From assembly GCA_051025295.1 (NCBI GenBank), contig JBMGJV010000004.1: a stretch of 64,000 bases of DNA, one strand, 5' to 3'. The notes beneath the pieces are model-generated. The model worked only from the letters and a program-made list of their open reading frames with translations. It did no database searches and had not been told where the DNA came from. The translations under genes were made by a program, and so were the position numbers. How positions within the stretch are numbered: the first letter of the stretch is position 1; every line of letters begins with the position of its first letter. Below, piece by piece: positions 33,070 through 41,290 of the stretch. The stretch comes from KBS-83 sp051025295 (GTDB lineage Bacteria; Acidobacteriota; Terriglobia; Terriglobales; Acidobacteriaceae).

Positions 33070-34478
33070 GCAGTGCCTCGCGACAGTGCCGCGGGTTCAG
33101 TGGCGCCACCGTCCGCTGTTGGCGAAGCGGGAACGGGTTCGATGCGCACGCGGCTGATGCGGTGTCCACTCATCTCGGCAACAGTGTAGCGGCGACCTTC
33201 GTAGTCGACGCTCTCACCGCCCGTGGGAATCTGTCCGAGGCGCGCGAGCAGGAACCCGGCGAGTGTCTCGACACCACCATCCCGCGGCAGCAGCAGGTGC
33301 ATTTGAGTCTCGAGATCGCGGAGCGTGACGCCGCCGTCCAGGTAGAAGGCCTCTGCCGGCAACCGCGGCGTGCTCCGGGTGGCGATGTCGAATTCGTCCT
33401 CCATCTCGCCGACCAACTGCTCGAGTGCGTCTTCAACGGTGACGAGCCCGACCGTCGAGCCATGCTCGTCGACGACGATGGCAAGGTGACGGCGGCGCTC
33501 CTGGAATTCGTGCAGCAGGTCGAGCACGGGCTTGGTCTCCGGCACGACAACGACATCGCGCATGATCTGGCCGAGCAGCAGGATGCGCAGCGGGTTCTGC
33601 GCCGGCGCGGAGCGCTGAAGCGCGAACTGCATGAGGCGCGAGATGTCTTTCGAATAGACGACGCCGATGATGTACTCCGGGCCACGGGTCGCGTCGTAGA
33701 CAGGGACACGGGAGTGCTGCTCCTCGACGATGCGCGCACTGGCCTCCTCGAGCGTCATGCTCGCGGACAGCGAAAAGATGCGTTGCCGCGGGGTCATGAT
33801 CTCGCGCGCGACGACGTCGTTCAGCTCGACGGCGCGATGGATCAACTGCTCCTGGTAGGCGGGTAGCAGTCCCTGGTGGCGGATCGCGGTGGCGACCAGC
33901 TTCAGCTCCTCGGGTGAATGGACGGACAGCTCGCCGACCGGAGTGGCATGGAAGAGCCGCAGCACGAGGCTTGCTGAGCTGTTCATCAGCACGACGAAGG
34001 GACGGGTGAGCTGGATAAAGGCCAGCATGGGGGCCGCGACGCCGAGCGCAATCTGCTCCGGGCGGCGCAGAGCGAGCGACTTGGGCACCAGCTCGCCCAG
34101 GATCACCTGCAGGTACGTAATCAGGGCAAAGGCGAGTCCGGCGCTGAGGCCGTGAGCGAAGAGCGCGGCATGGGGCAGGGCGGAGAGTGGCCGCTCGAAC
34201 ATGGGAGCGAGTGCTGGCTCGCCGATCCAGCCGAGGGCGAGGCTGGCGATGGTTACGCCGACCTGGACGGCGGAGAGCGCCTCATTGAGCGCGGCGTGGA
34301 GCTGGGCGACCGAGCGCGCGCCAGCGCTGGTGCGGGACAACTGCTCGATCCGGGTGCCGCGGAGGCTGACGAGGGCGAACTCAGCCGACACAAAAAAGCC
34401 GTTCACCAGGATCAGGACTACAATGGCAACACCGTGAAAGAGCGTCCAGTGGACCATGACTATAGGGTAAAGCAGCAC
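33066..34478 (-). CDS. CNNM/CorC (HlyC-type) membrane protein with CBS pair
   Basis: A protein of about 470 residues. It has an N-terminal DUF21/CNNM membrane domain with four helices (VAIVVLILVNGFFVSAEFAL). A CBS pair lies at about 220-350 (MTPRQRIFSLSASMTLEEA; HLAIVVDEHGSTVGLVTVEDALEQLVGEMEDEFD). A C-terminal CorC_HlyC domain follows (YLDGGVTLRDLETQ; LPRDGGVETLAGFLLARLGQIP). Family members are linked to magnesium or other divalent-cation efflux. The GTG start at 34478 is chosen because GAGGA lies 6 bases upstream; an ATG at 34457 has no visible ribosome-binding site. Its stop overlaps the orphan DppB permease. Confidence 0.9.
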   Translation of the reverse strand: MLLYPIVMVHWTLFHGVAIVVLILVNGFFVSAEFALVSLRGTRIEQLSRTSAGARSVAQLHAALNEALSAVQVGVTIASLALGWIGEPALAPMFERPLSALPHAALFAHGLSAGLAFALITYLQVILGELVPKSLALRRPEQIALGVAAPMLAFIQLTRPFVVLMNSSASLVLRLFHATPVGELSVHSPEELKLVATAIRHQGLLPAYQEQLIHRAVELNDVVAREIMTPRQRIFSLSASMTLEEASARIVEEQHSRVPVYDATRGPEYIIGVVYSKDISRLMQFALQRSAPAQNPLRILLLGQIMRDVVVVPETKPVLDLLHEFQERRRHLAIVVDEHGSTVGLVTVEDALEQLVGEMEDEFDIATRSTPRLPAEAFYLDGGVTLRDLETQMHLLLPRDGGVETLAGFLLARLGQIPTGGESVDYEGRRYTVAEMSGHRISRVRIEPVPASPTADGGATEPAALSRGTA

Positions 34479-34540
34479 TTTTGTTCCTCGTTGTAACGAC
34501 AAAGGTCAGGATATGATCCAGTCCGCGAGGATTTGAGGAC

Positions 34541-35284
34541 ATGGAGCAGCCTCTTTACAGGCAGGGGTGGCGGGCGGCCCTGGTCGTCTACGCCAGCGTG
34601 CAGTTTTTGTTGCTGACCTTTCTAGCCATGCTGGTCTACCCCGGGGGAGCCGTATTCCACGGGGACAGCGGGCATTATCTTTTCCTGCACAACTTCTTCA
34701 GCGATCTGGGCGCGACGGTCACGCCGGCTGGCCGATCGAACCTGGTGTCCTGCTTCCTGTTTTCGTTCGCGCTTGCCTCAGTCGGCGTGGCGCTGGTGCT
34801 GGCCTCGCGCAACTGGGTCGTGGTGTACCGGCACGACCGGGCGGCGCGCGTGGCCGGTCTTTTGTCTCAATTGTTTGTGACCTTTGCAGGTCTGGGCTTT
34901 GTCGGCGTGGCGCTGACGCCGTGGAACTTGTTGCTGGCTGCACACAACCACTGCGTGCAAGTTGCGTTCACGTTTTTGCTGCTGGCGCAGGTGTGCCTCG
35001 TGGCGCTCCAGGTGGCCAACCGCTGGGCGGTGTCGCTGATCGCACTGAATGCGGTGTATGTGCTGTTCCTGGTGACCTACGTCTGGATCCTCTTGCATGG
35101 ACCGACGCTTGAGACCGAGGCGGGGGTCGCGTTCCAGGTGGTGGCCCAAAAGGCGATCGTCTATCTCTCGGTCATCAACGTGGGGCTGCAGGCCTCGGCG
35201 ATGCTGCAGGATCTGCGGCAAGTGCCGATGACTGCCCCGGTTCCCGTTCCGGGACTGGTCGTCTCGGCAGCGAGGGTGGACTAG
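34541..35284 (+). CDS. Multi-spanning membrane protein of unknown function (DUF998-like)
   Basis: A 247-residue protein with about six hydrophobic helices (for example LVVYASVQFLLLTFLAMLVY and LLSQLFVTFAGLGFVGVALT). The conserved-looking FLHNFFSDLGATVTPAGRSN after the first helix resembles the extracytoplasmic loop seen in DUF998/Frag1-like membrane proteins. No enzymatic motif is visible. It is divergent from the CNNM gene and lies upstream of the solo adaptor, with about 75 bases between them. The hydrophobic pattern and codon use support a real gene; the family is a tentative guess. Confidence 0.65.
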   Translation: MEQPLYRQGWRAALVVYASVQFLLLTFLAMLVYPGGAVFHGDSGHYLFLHNFFSDLGATVTPAGRSNLVSCFLFSFALASVGVALVLASRNWVVVYRHDRAARVAGLLSQLFVTFAGLGFVGVALTPWNLLLAAHNHCVQVAFTFLLLAQVCLVALQVANRWAVSLIALNAVYVLFLVTYVWILLHGPTLETEAGVAFQVVAQKAIVYLSVINVGLQASAMLQDLRQVPMTAPVPVPGLVVSAARVD

Positions 35285-35360
35285 GCCGCGGAACTTTTTC
35301 TCACCAGCCGCGTAGCATACGGTGGCAGGGCTCAATCGGGCTCTTCCCCCGGAGGCGTTG

Positions 35361-36563
35361 GTGGCGGCGCGAAAAAAGAATCGGTTCTGGTTGTGGGGCT
35401 CGCTCGGTCTGGTGGTCGCCCTTGTGGTGCTTGGCGCGGCGGTGGTCGCGCACAGCAGCGGCGTGAAGATCGACGGCAGCCGCATCGGCACGGTGACCCG
35501 GATGGACATCGCGAAGAGCGTGGTGGCCACGGGCAAGGTGCAGCCGATCACCAAGGTCGAGGTCAAGTCCAAGGCCAGCGGCATCGTCGAGAAGTGGTAT
35601 GTGGACGCAAACGCCCACGTGCACAAGGGACAGGTGCTGGCCCAGCTCGACCAGCAGGAGATTCTGGCGCAGGTGGCCGCCCAGAAGGCGAACCTGCAGG
35701 CTGCGGAAGCCAACGTAAAGACGGCACAGGCGAACATCACCCAGGACCAGGTGACAGTGGCGGCGCCGGACCTGCCGATGTATGAGTCCACCCTGCGGCG
35801 CAACCAGGAAATGCAGGCGGCCGGCGTGGTTAGCCAGCAGGCGCTCGACAATGCCAATCGCGACTACCTGGCGATGCTGAACAAGCAGCGCACGGCGGTG
35901 GCGTCCGTCTCGGTCGATCGCGCGAAGCTGGTACAGGCGCAGGCGCAGGTGGCGCAGAGCCAGGCCAGCCTGAAGCAGTTAGAAGAGCAGTTGAGCTACA
36001 CCACGGTGGTTTCGCCGATCGACGGCGTCGTGCTCTCGCGCGATGTGGAGGTGGGTGACGCGGTGAGCTCCATCCTGGTGCTGGGCTCGACCGCAACGCT
36101 GGTCTTCACCTTGGGCGACACCACGCAGGTGTACGTGGACGGCAAGGTGGACGAGGCGGACATCGGTAACGTGTACATGGGCCAGAAGGCGCGGATCCGC
36201 ATCGAGTCGTTCAAGAACCGGGTGTTCTACGGCAAGGTGACGCGCATTGCGCCGCTTGGCGTGGAGAAGGACAACGTGACGACCTTCTCGGTACGCGTCT
36301 CGATCGACAACCCGAGCGGTGAGATCAAGGCCATGATGACGGCCAATGCCGAAATCCTGATCGATGAGCATAAGCATGTCCTGGCGGTGCCCGAGCAGGC
36401 CATCAGCTATGACGCGCAGAAGCATGCGTTCGTGAACGTGCCCGACGCGAAGGCGAAGGACGGCATGCGCAAGGTGGCGGTAACCGTGGGGCTCGCCAAT
36501 GGAAGCAACACAGAGATCACCAGCGGATTGAACGAGGGCGAGAAGGTCGTCCTGCAGCAGTAG
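35361..36563 (+). CDS. HlyD/MacA-like efflux adaptor subunit without ABC partner
   Basis: A membrane-fusion protein of about 400 residues. The N-terminal anchor is RFWLWGSLGLVVALVVLGAA. The lipoyl halves are KSKASGIVEKWYVDANAHVH and YTTVVSPIDGVVLSRDVEVG, separated by a long coiled hairpin (QAAEANVKTAQANITQDQVT onward). A beta-barrel domain (RIRIESFKNRVFYGKVTRI) and a C-terminal part ending LNEGEKVVLQQ follow. The GTG start is chosen because GGAGG lies 5 bases before it; an earlier GTG lacks a site. It resembles MacA, but no macB-type permease or ATPase follows. A DUF4097 gene begins 11 bases downstream and is probably cotranscribed. Confidence 0.88.
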   Translation: MAARKKNRFWLWGSLGLVVALVVLGAAVVAHSSGVKIDGSRIGTVTRMDIAKSVVATGKVQPITKVEVKSKASGIVEKWYVDANAHVHKGQVLAQLDQQEILAQVAAQKANLQAAEANVKTAQANITQDQVTVAAPDLPMYESTLRRNQEMQAAGVVSQQALDNANRDYLAMLNKQRTAVASVSVDRAKLVQAQAQVAQSQASLKQLEEQLSYTTVVSPIDGVVLSRDVEVGDAVSSILVLGSTATLVFTLGDTTQVYVDGKVDEADIGNVYMGQKARIRIESFKNRVFYGKVTRIAPLGVEKDNVTTFSVRVSIDNPSGEIKAMMTANAEILIDEHKHVLAVPEQAISYDAQKHAFVNVPDAKAKDGMRKVAVTVGLANGSNTEITSGLNEGEKVVLQQ

Positions 36564-36574
36564 AGGGAGAAGAC

Positions 36575-37432
36575 ATGATTCACATCACACGCGCGGTAGC
36601 ACTCTCGGCAGCAGGACTGGCATTGCCCCTGTTGGCCCTGGCCTCGGATGGAACGTTCGACAAGACGGTCAACGTGAACGGCAGCGTGCAGCTTGAGGTC
36701 TCGACCGGATCGGGCTATGTGCACGTGAGCCCGGGGTCCGACAGCCAGGTGCACATCATCGGTCACGTGCACAGCAGCAAGGGTTGGATGGGCGGCTCGA
36801 GCGACGATCAGGTGAAGCGTGTGGTCGATAACCCACCGATTCAGCAGACTGGCAACATTGTGCGCATCGGGCAGACGCACGATGGTGGCTGGTTCAACCA
36901 CGTCTCGATCGATTACGACATCACCGCACCGAAGGGGACGCACCTGAAGGCAGAGTCCGGGTCGGGCGATGTGAAGGCGACCTCGATGGGCGGGGGCACG
37001 CGGCTTGAAACCGGCTCCGGCACGATCACGGGCGATGACCTGGCGGGCGACAGCTATCTCGAAACCGGCTCGGGCGACATTCGCGTGAACTTTGCGAATA
37101 CCGGCAGCGTCAAGGCTAGCGCGGGCTCAGGCTCCATCCGGCTGACCGGCATCAAGGGCGGCCTGAAGGCAGAGACGGGCTCCGGCGACATCAGCCTGGC
37201 GGGCCAGCCGCTGCAGGACTGGAAGATTGAAGCAGGGTCGGGGTCGATCGATTTGAACCTCGGCGGATCGAAGTTCACGCTCGATGCGGAGACTGGTTCG
37301 GGCTCCATCCACACGGACCAGGCGATCACGATGCAGGGCAGCCTGGAGCGGCACCACGTGACGGGCAGCGTGAATGGCGGCGGTCCGACGGTGAAGATTG
37401 AAACGGGCTCGGGTAGCGTGCGCATTCACTAG
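36575..37432 (+). CDS. DUF4097 beta-repeat secreted protein
   Basis: A 285-residue exported protein (signal peptide MIHITRAVALSAAGLALPLLALAS). The body is a parallel beta-helix-like repeat: nine copies of a [ES]-[TSA]-GSG-[DSTY]-[IV] turn (STGSGYV, ESGSGDV, ETGSGTI, ETGSGDI, SAGSGSI, ETGSGDI, EAGSGSI, ETGSGSI, ETGSGSV), spaced about 16-25 residues apart. This pattern defines the DUF4097 family, whose function is unknown. A GGGAGAAGAC site precedes the ATG, 11 bases after the efflux adaptor, so both may belong to one envelope unit. A terminator-like hairpin follows. Confidence 0.85.
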   Translation: MIHITRAVALSAAGLALPLLALASDGTFDKTVNVNGSVQLEVSTGSGYVHVSPGSDSQVHIIGHVHSSKGWMGGSSDDQVKRVVDNPPIQQTGNIVRIGQTHDGGWFNHVSIDYDITAPKGTHLKAESGSGDVKATSMGGGTRLETGSGTITGDDLAGDSYLETGSGDIRVNFANTGSVKASAGSGSIRLTGIKGGLKAETGSGDISLAGQPLQDWKIEAGSGSIDLNLGGSKFTLDAETGSGSIHTDQAITMQGSLERHHVTGSVNGGGPTVKIETGSGSVRIH

Positions 37433-37451
37433 CGCGCATGGAATGCAGGAG

Positions 37452-37486
37452 AGCCGCTGAGCCATGCGCTCCGCGGCTTTCGTTTT
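37452..37486 (+). terminator. Intrinsic terminator after the adaptor/DUF4097 unit
   Basis: AGCCGCTGAG and CTCCGCGGCT form a 10-bp stem with one mismatch and a 7-base loop, followed by TTCGTTTTT. It lies 20 bases after the DUF4097 stop codon, as expected for the end of that operon. Confidence 0.7.
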
Positions 37487-37542
37487 TGGTTTGGCAGTCC
37501 CTTCACCACTCGGTACGCACGGCTCACCGGTAGACTGAGCCC

Positions 37543-38244
37543 ATGATTGAGCGACTGCGCCCGCTGCCGCCCGTCCACACACTGCGCCTGATCGCGTTCG
37601 ACCTGGATGGCACGCTGATCGATTCGCGCGCAGACCTGGTGGCTGCTGTGAATGCGACACTCGAGCATCTGGGGCGACATCCGCTGCCGGATGCGGTGAT
37701 TGCGAGCTATATCGGGGACGGCGTGCAGATGCTGGTGCGGCGCGCGCTAGGCGATCCCGAGCACGAAGAGATCGTGTTCAGTGCGGTCCGCTACTTCCTC
37801 GACTACTACCGCGTCCACAAGCTGGACCACACATACGTGTACCCCGGCGCGAAGGAGGCCATGGAGGCGATCGCCACGCAGCTACCAGAGGCGAAGATCG
37901 CCATCCTGACCAACAAGCCGGTTCGCCCCTCGGAGGAGATCTGCCGCGCGCTTGGCCTGGACTGGCACTGCTTTCGTATTTACGGCGGCAACAGCTTCGA
38001 CACGAAGAAGCCCGATCCGCACGGACTGCACACGCTGATGGACGAGTCCGGCGCGCGGCCCGAGGAGACGGTGATGATCGGCGACTCCGAGGTGGACGTG
38101 CTGACTGCGCGCAATGCCGGCACCGGCGTCATCGGCTGCCGGTTCGGGCTGGCGCCGCACTCGCTGGTGGACGCGCCCCCGGACGTGCTGGTGGACGAGG
38201 CGATCGAATGGCTTGAGGCGCTCGGGCTTTCCCACCGCCCGTAG
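37543..38244 (+). CDS. gph: HAD-superfamily phosphoglycolate phosphatase-like hydrolase
   Basis: A 233-residue HAD hydrolase. Motif I is LIAFDLDGTLIDSRADL (nucleophile Asp20, acid/base Asp22). Motif II lies in IAILTNKPVRPS, motif III includes the Lys in NSFDTKKPDPHGL, and motif IV is VMIGDSEVDVLTARNAG. The helical cap (about 30-95) and NTKKPDP-type Lys region fit the Gph subgroup, which removes phosphate from 2-phosphoglycolate arising in DNA repair. Related phosphatases for other small phosphate esters cannot be excluded. Start is the first ATG after the upstream terminator. It is followed, after 38 bases, by a gene of unknown function and then uvrB. Confidence 0.85.
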   Translation: MIERLRPLPPVHTLRLIAFDLDGTLIDSRADLVAAVNATLEHLGRHPLPDAVIASYIGDGVQMLVRRALGDPEHEEIVFSAVRYFLDYYRVHKLDHTYVYPGAKEAMEAIATQLPEAKIAILTNKPVRPSEEICRALGLDWHCFRIYGGNSFDTKKPDPHGLHTLMDESGARPEETVMIGDSEVDVLTARNAGTGVIGCRFGLAPHSLVDAPPDVLVDEAIEWLEALGLSHRP

Positions 38245-38282
38245 CTCTGCAGCGGCCGCGCACCACCCATACAATGAATGCT

Positions 38283-39257
38283 ATGGGTTTGTTCGATCGA
38301 TTCAAGAAGACAACGGCAGCGGAGCCCGAGGCTCACGAAGAGTCGGCCACACCGGCTGCCCCGCTTGCCGCAAGTGCGAGTTCCCTACCCCAGACAGCCA
38401 TGCCGGAGCCGGAAACACCAGAGCGGCACGAACAACTCGAGACCTTGCCGGAGCTGCCCGAGGTGGCGCCGACGCCGGGACGCCGCTTTGTGTCTGTCCC
38501 CGAAGAGCGGTTCAACCTCGACGACACCAATCTGCTGGCGCATGCGATGGAAGTGCCGCGCGAAGAGCGTGACCTGCGCTGGCTGGAGGCATTTCAACTC
38601 GCGGCGTGGAATGCTTCGGTTGTGCTACCCACCGAGCCAGTGTTCCTTGGACCCGACGGCATGCCATACGTGCGGCTGGAGCTGCCGCCGGTGGGCGAGG
38701 CCGTGGAGACGAACTGCCTGTCGAACCTGTTCGTCTCAATTGCAGAGCAGGGACTCGGTGCGGCCTTCTTCAAGAACAGCACCGACGGGCCGGAGGCGGC
38801 GGAGTACGTGATGCCGACCGGCGTGGTGGAATCGCTGCGCGCGTATGGCACGTGGGATGGTGATCCAGCGGATGTGGCCGAGCTGGCCGCCAAGCCACAG
38901 CAGCATGCGAACGACAGTGGCGTGGAAGAGACGGCGGTGCAGACGGAGCGGCAGGTGATGGTGGGGCCGCCTTCGGACGCGTATCTGCCCAAGCACACGG
39001 CGCGGCTGCTCTACCGGCACCTGACCGAGGGCTGGAAGATGGAAGACCCGCGGATCGCGCTCGTGGTGGACCCGGAGATGACGCCGACGCGCAACCTGGT
39101 AATCGGGCGCAAGTTTTCGGAGTTCCCAAACCAGGAGGTCGCCGCGCAGGCAGCAAGGATGCTGTTGTGGTATCTGCCACCACGCCGGTATCTTTTGCTG
39201 ATGCCGGAGAACTGGACCACAGACCAGATGCGCCCGCTGCGGGAGCTTTGCGAATAG
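38283..39257 (+). CDS. Protein of unknown function upstream of uvrB
   Basis: A protein of about 324 residues that I do not recognise. It starts MGLFDRFKKTTAAEPEAHEE (an in-frame ATG lies 9 bases earlier). An acidic Ala/Pro/Glu-rich stretch (about 15-65) leads to a folded region: REERDLRWLEAFQLAAWNAS, LPPVGEAVETNCLSNLFVSI, LLYRHLTEGWKMEDPRIALV, and a C-terminal RMLLWYLPPRRYLLLMPENW. There is no signal peptide or membrane helix, so it is probably cytoplasmic. The MGLFDRFKK start and two-part layout faintly recall SseB-type proteins, but I would not assign it. Its stop lies 1 base before the uvrB ATG, so it is cotranscribed with excision repair. Confidence 0.7.
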   Translation: MGLFDRFKKTTAAEPEAHEESATPAAPLAASASSLPQTAMPEPETPERHEQLETLPELPEVAPTPGRRFVSVPEERFNLDDTNLLAHAMEVPREERDLRWLEAFQLAAWNASVVLPTEPVFLGPDGMPYVRLELPPVGEAVETNCLSNLFVSIAEQGLGAAFFKNSTDGPEAAEYVMPTGVVESLRAYGTWDGDPADVAELAAKPQQHANDSGVEETAVQTERQVMVGPPSDAYLPKHTARLLYRHLTEGWKMEDPRIALVVDPEMTPTRNLVIGRKFSEFPNQEVAAQAARMLLWYLPPRRYLLLMPENWTTDQMRPLRELCE

Positions 39258-39258
39258 C

Positions 39259-41280
39259 ATGAGCACAATCGCGCCGAGCCACACCGGGACCCTGGATTTT
39301 CAACTCGTCAGCGACTATAAGCCGCGCGGCGACCAGGGGCGCGCGATCGAAGAGCTGGTCTCCGGGCTGGCAGCGGGCGAGCAGCACCAGACGCTGCTCG
39401 GCGTCACCGGTTCCGGCAAGACGTTCACCATGGCGAAGGTCATCGAGCAGATGAACCGGCCTGCGCTCATCCTGGCGCACAACAAGACGCTTGCGGCGCA
39501 GCTCTTTCACGAGTTCAAGCAGTTCTTCCCATCGAACGCGGTCGAATACTTCGTCTCGTACTACGACTACTACCAACCCGAGGCATACATTCCGTCGGGC
39601 GATCTGTACATCGAGAAGGAAGCAACGATCAACGAGGAGCTCGACAAGCTCCGACTGTCAGCAACGCGCTCCCTGTTCGAGCGGCGGGACGCGATCATCG
39701 TGGCCTCGGTGAGTTGCATCTACGGCCTCGGCTCGCCCGAAGCGTACTACGGCATGCTGATGATGCTGGAGCGTGGACAGCGCATCAAGCGCGAGGACAT
39801 CACGCGCCGGCTGGTCGAGATTCTGTACGAGCGCAACGACGGCGACTTCCGCCGCGGCACCTTTCGGGTTCGCGGCGATGTGATCGAGGTCTATCCCACC
39901 TACGACGAGATGGCGTACCGCATCGAGTTATTCGGGGATGAGATTGAGGGGCTGTCACAGATCGATCCGCTTTTCGGCACGGTGCGGCAGAAGTATGCGC
40001 GGCTGCCGATCTATCCGAAGAGCCACTATGTCGTTCAGCCGGAACGCAAGCGATCGGCGATGGATTCGATCCTCGCGGAGCTCGAGTGGTGGGAGAAGGA
40101 ACTCGAGGGGCAGGGACGGCTGGTGGAGTCGCAGCGCGTGCACCAGCGCACCCGCTTCGATCTCGAGATGATCAAGTCGGTCGGCTACTGCCATGGGATC
40201 GAGAACTACTCGCGCCACTTCAGCGGGCGCATGCCGGGTGAGGCGCCGCCGACGCTGCTTGACTACTTCCCGCGCGATTTCCTGCTCTTCATCGATGAGA
40301 GCCACGTCACGGTCCCGCAACTGCATGGCATGTGGCATGGCGATCGCTCGCGCAAGCAGAACCTGGTCGACTACGGCTTTCGACTGCCGTCGGCGATGGA
40401 CAACCGGCCACTCAAGTTCGACGAATTCCAAACGCGCACCAACAACGTGATCTATGTCTCAGCTACGCCTGGACCGTATGAGCTGACGAAATCCGCGGGC
40501 GTGGTCATCGAGCAGATCATCCGGCCTACCGGGCTGCTCGACCCGCCAGTCGAGATCCGGCCGATCAAGGGGCAGATCGATGATCTGCTCGCAGAGATTC
40601 GTGACCGCACGTCCAAGAACGAACGCGTGCTGGTGACGACGCTCACGAAGCGCATGGCTGAGGACCTGGCCGGCTACTACACCGAGGTTGGGGTGAAGTG
40701 CCGCTACATGCACTCGGAGATCGAGACGCTCGAGCGCGTGCGGCTCCTGCGCGATCTGCGCAAGGGCGAGTACGACGCGCTGATCGGGATCAACCTGCTG
40801 CGCGAAGGGCTCGATCTGCCTGAGGTCTCGCTGGTGGCGATCCTCGATGCGGACAAGGAAGGCTTCCTTCGTTCGCAGGGGTCGTTGATCCAGACCATCG
40901 GCCGCGCGGCGCGCAACCTGAACGGGCGCGCCATTCTGTACGCGGACAAGATGACCGACTCGATGCGCCGCGCGATCGATGAGACGGAGCGACGCCGCGT
41001 GATCCAGGAGGCTTACAACGTGGAGCACGGCATCACGCCGGAGTCGATCCTGCGGCCCATTGATATGTCACTTGCGAAGATCCTGAAGGCGGAGTACGCC
41101 GACATGACGGAGCAGGACGAGACAACGCCGGAGTTCACGACACAGCAGGAGCTAGATGTGTTCGCGGCGAAGCTCGAGGTCGAGATGCGCGAGGCGGCAA
41201 AGAAGTTCGAGTTCGAAAAGGCTGCCAAGCTGCGCGATCGTGTGAAGGAACTGCGGACCAAAGAGTTTCTCTTCAGCTAA
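39259..41280 (+). CDS. uvrB: Excinuclease ABC subunit UvrB
   Basis: A 673-residue helicase-like damage-verification subunit of nucleotide excision repair. Walker A GVTGSGKT (about 48-55) follows DYKPRGDQGRAIEELV. The beta-hairpin region has VEYFVSYYDYYQPEAYIPSG. Helicase motifs include FLLFIDESHVTVPQ, NNVIYVSATPGPYE, VLVTTLTKRMAEDL, GINLLREGLDLPEVSLVAIL and the motif VI segment SLIQTIGRAARNLNG. A UVR motif sits at the C-terminus (EAAKKFEFEKAAKLRDRVKEL), which contacts UvrC. The length matches the family. uvrA and uvrC are not in the window. Confidence 0.97.
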   Translation: MSTIAPSHTGTLDFQLVSDYKPRGDQGRAIEELVSGLAAGEQHQTLLGVTGSGKTFTMAKVIEQMNRPALILAHNKTLAAQLFHEFKQFFPSNAVEYFVSYYDYYQPEAYIPSGDLYIEKEATINEELDKLRLSATRSLFERRDAIIVASVSCIYGLGSPEAYYGMLMMLERGQRIKREDITRRLVEILYERNDGDFRRGTFRVRGDVIEVYPTYDEMAYRIELFGDEIEGLSQIDPLFGTVRQKYARLPIYPKSHYVVQPERKRSAMDSILAELEWWEKELEGQGRLVESQRVHQRTRFDLEMIKSVGYCHGIENYSRHFSGRMPGEAPPTLLDYFPRDFLLFIDESHVTVPQLHGMWHGDRSRKQNLVDYGFRLPSAMDNRPLKFDEFQTRTNNVIYVSATPGPYELTKSAGVVIEQIIRPTGLLDPPVEIRPIKGQIDDLLAEIRDRTSKNERVLVTTLTKRMAEDLAGYYTEVGVKCRYMHSEIETLERVRLLRDLRKGEYDALIGINLLREGLDLPEVSLVAILDADKEGFLRSQGSLIQTIGRAARNLNGRAILYADKMTDSMRRAIDETERRRVIQEAYNVEHGITPESILRPIDMSLAKILKAEYADMTEQDETTPEFTTQQELDVFAAKLEVEMREAAKKFEFEKAAKLRDRVKELRTKEFLFS

Positions 41281-41290
41281 GGCTCGGCGT

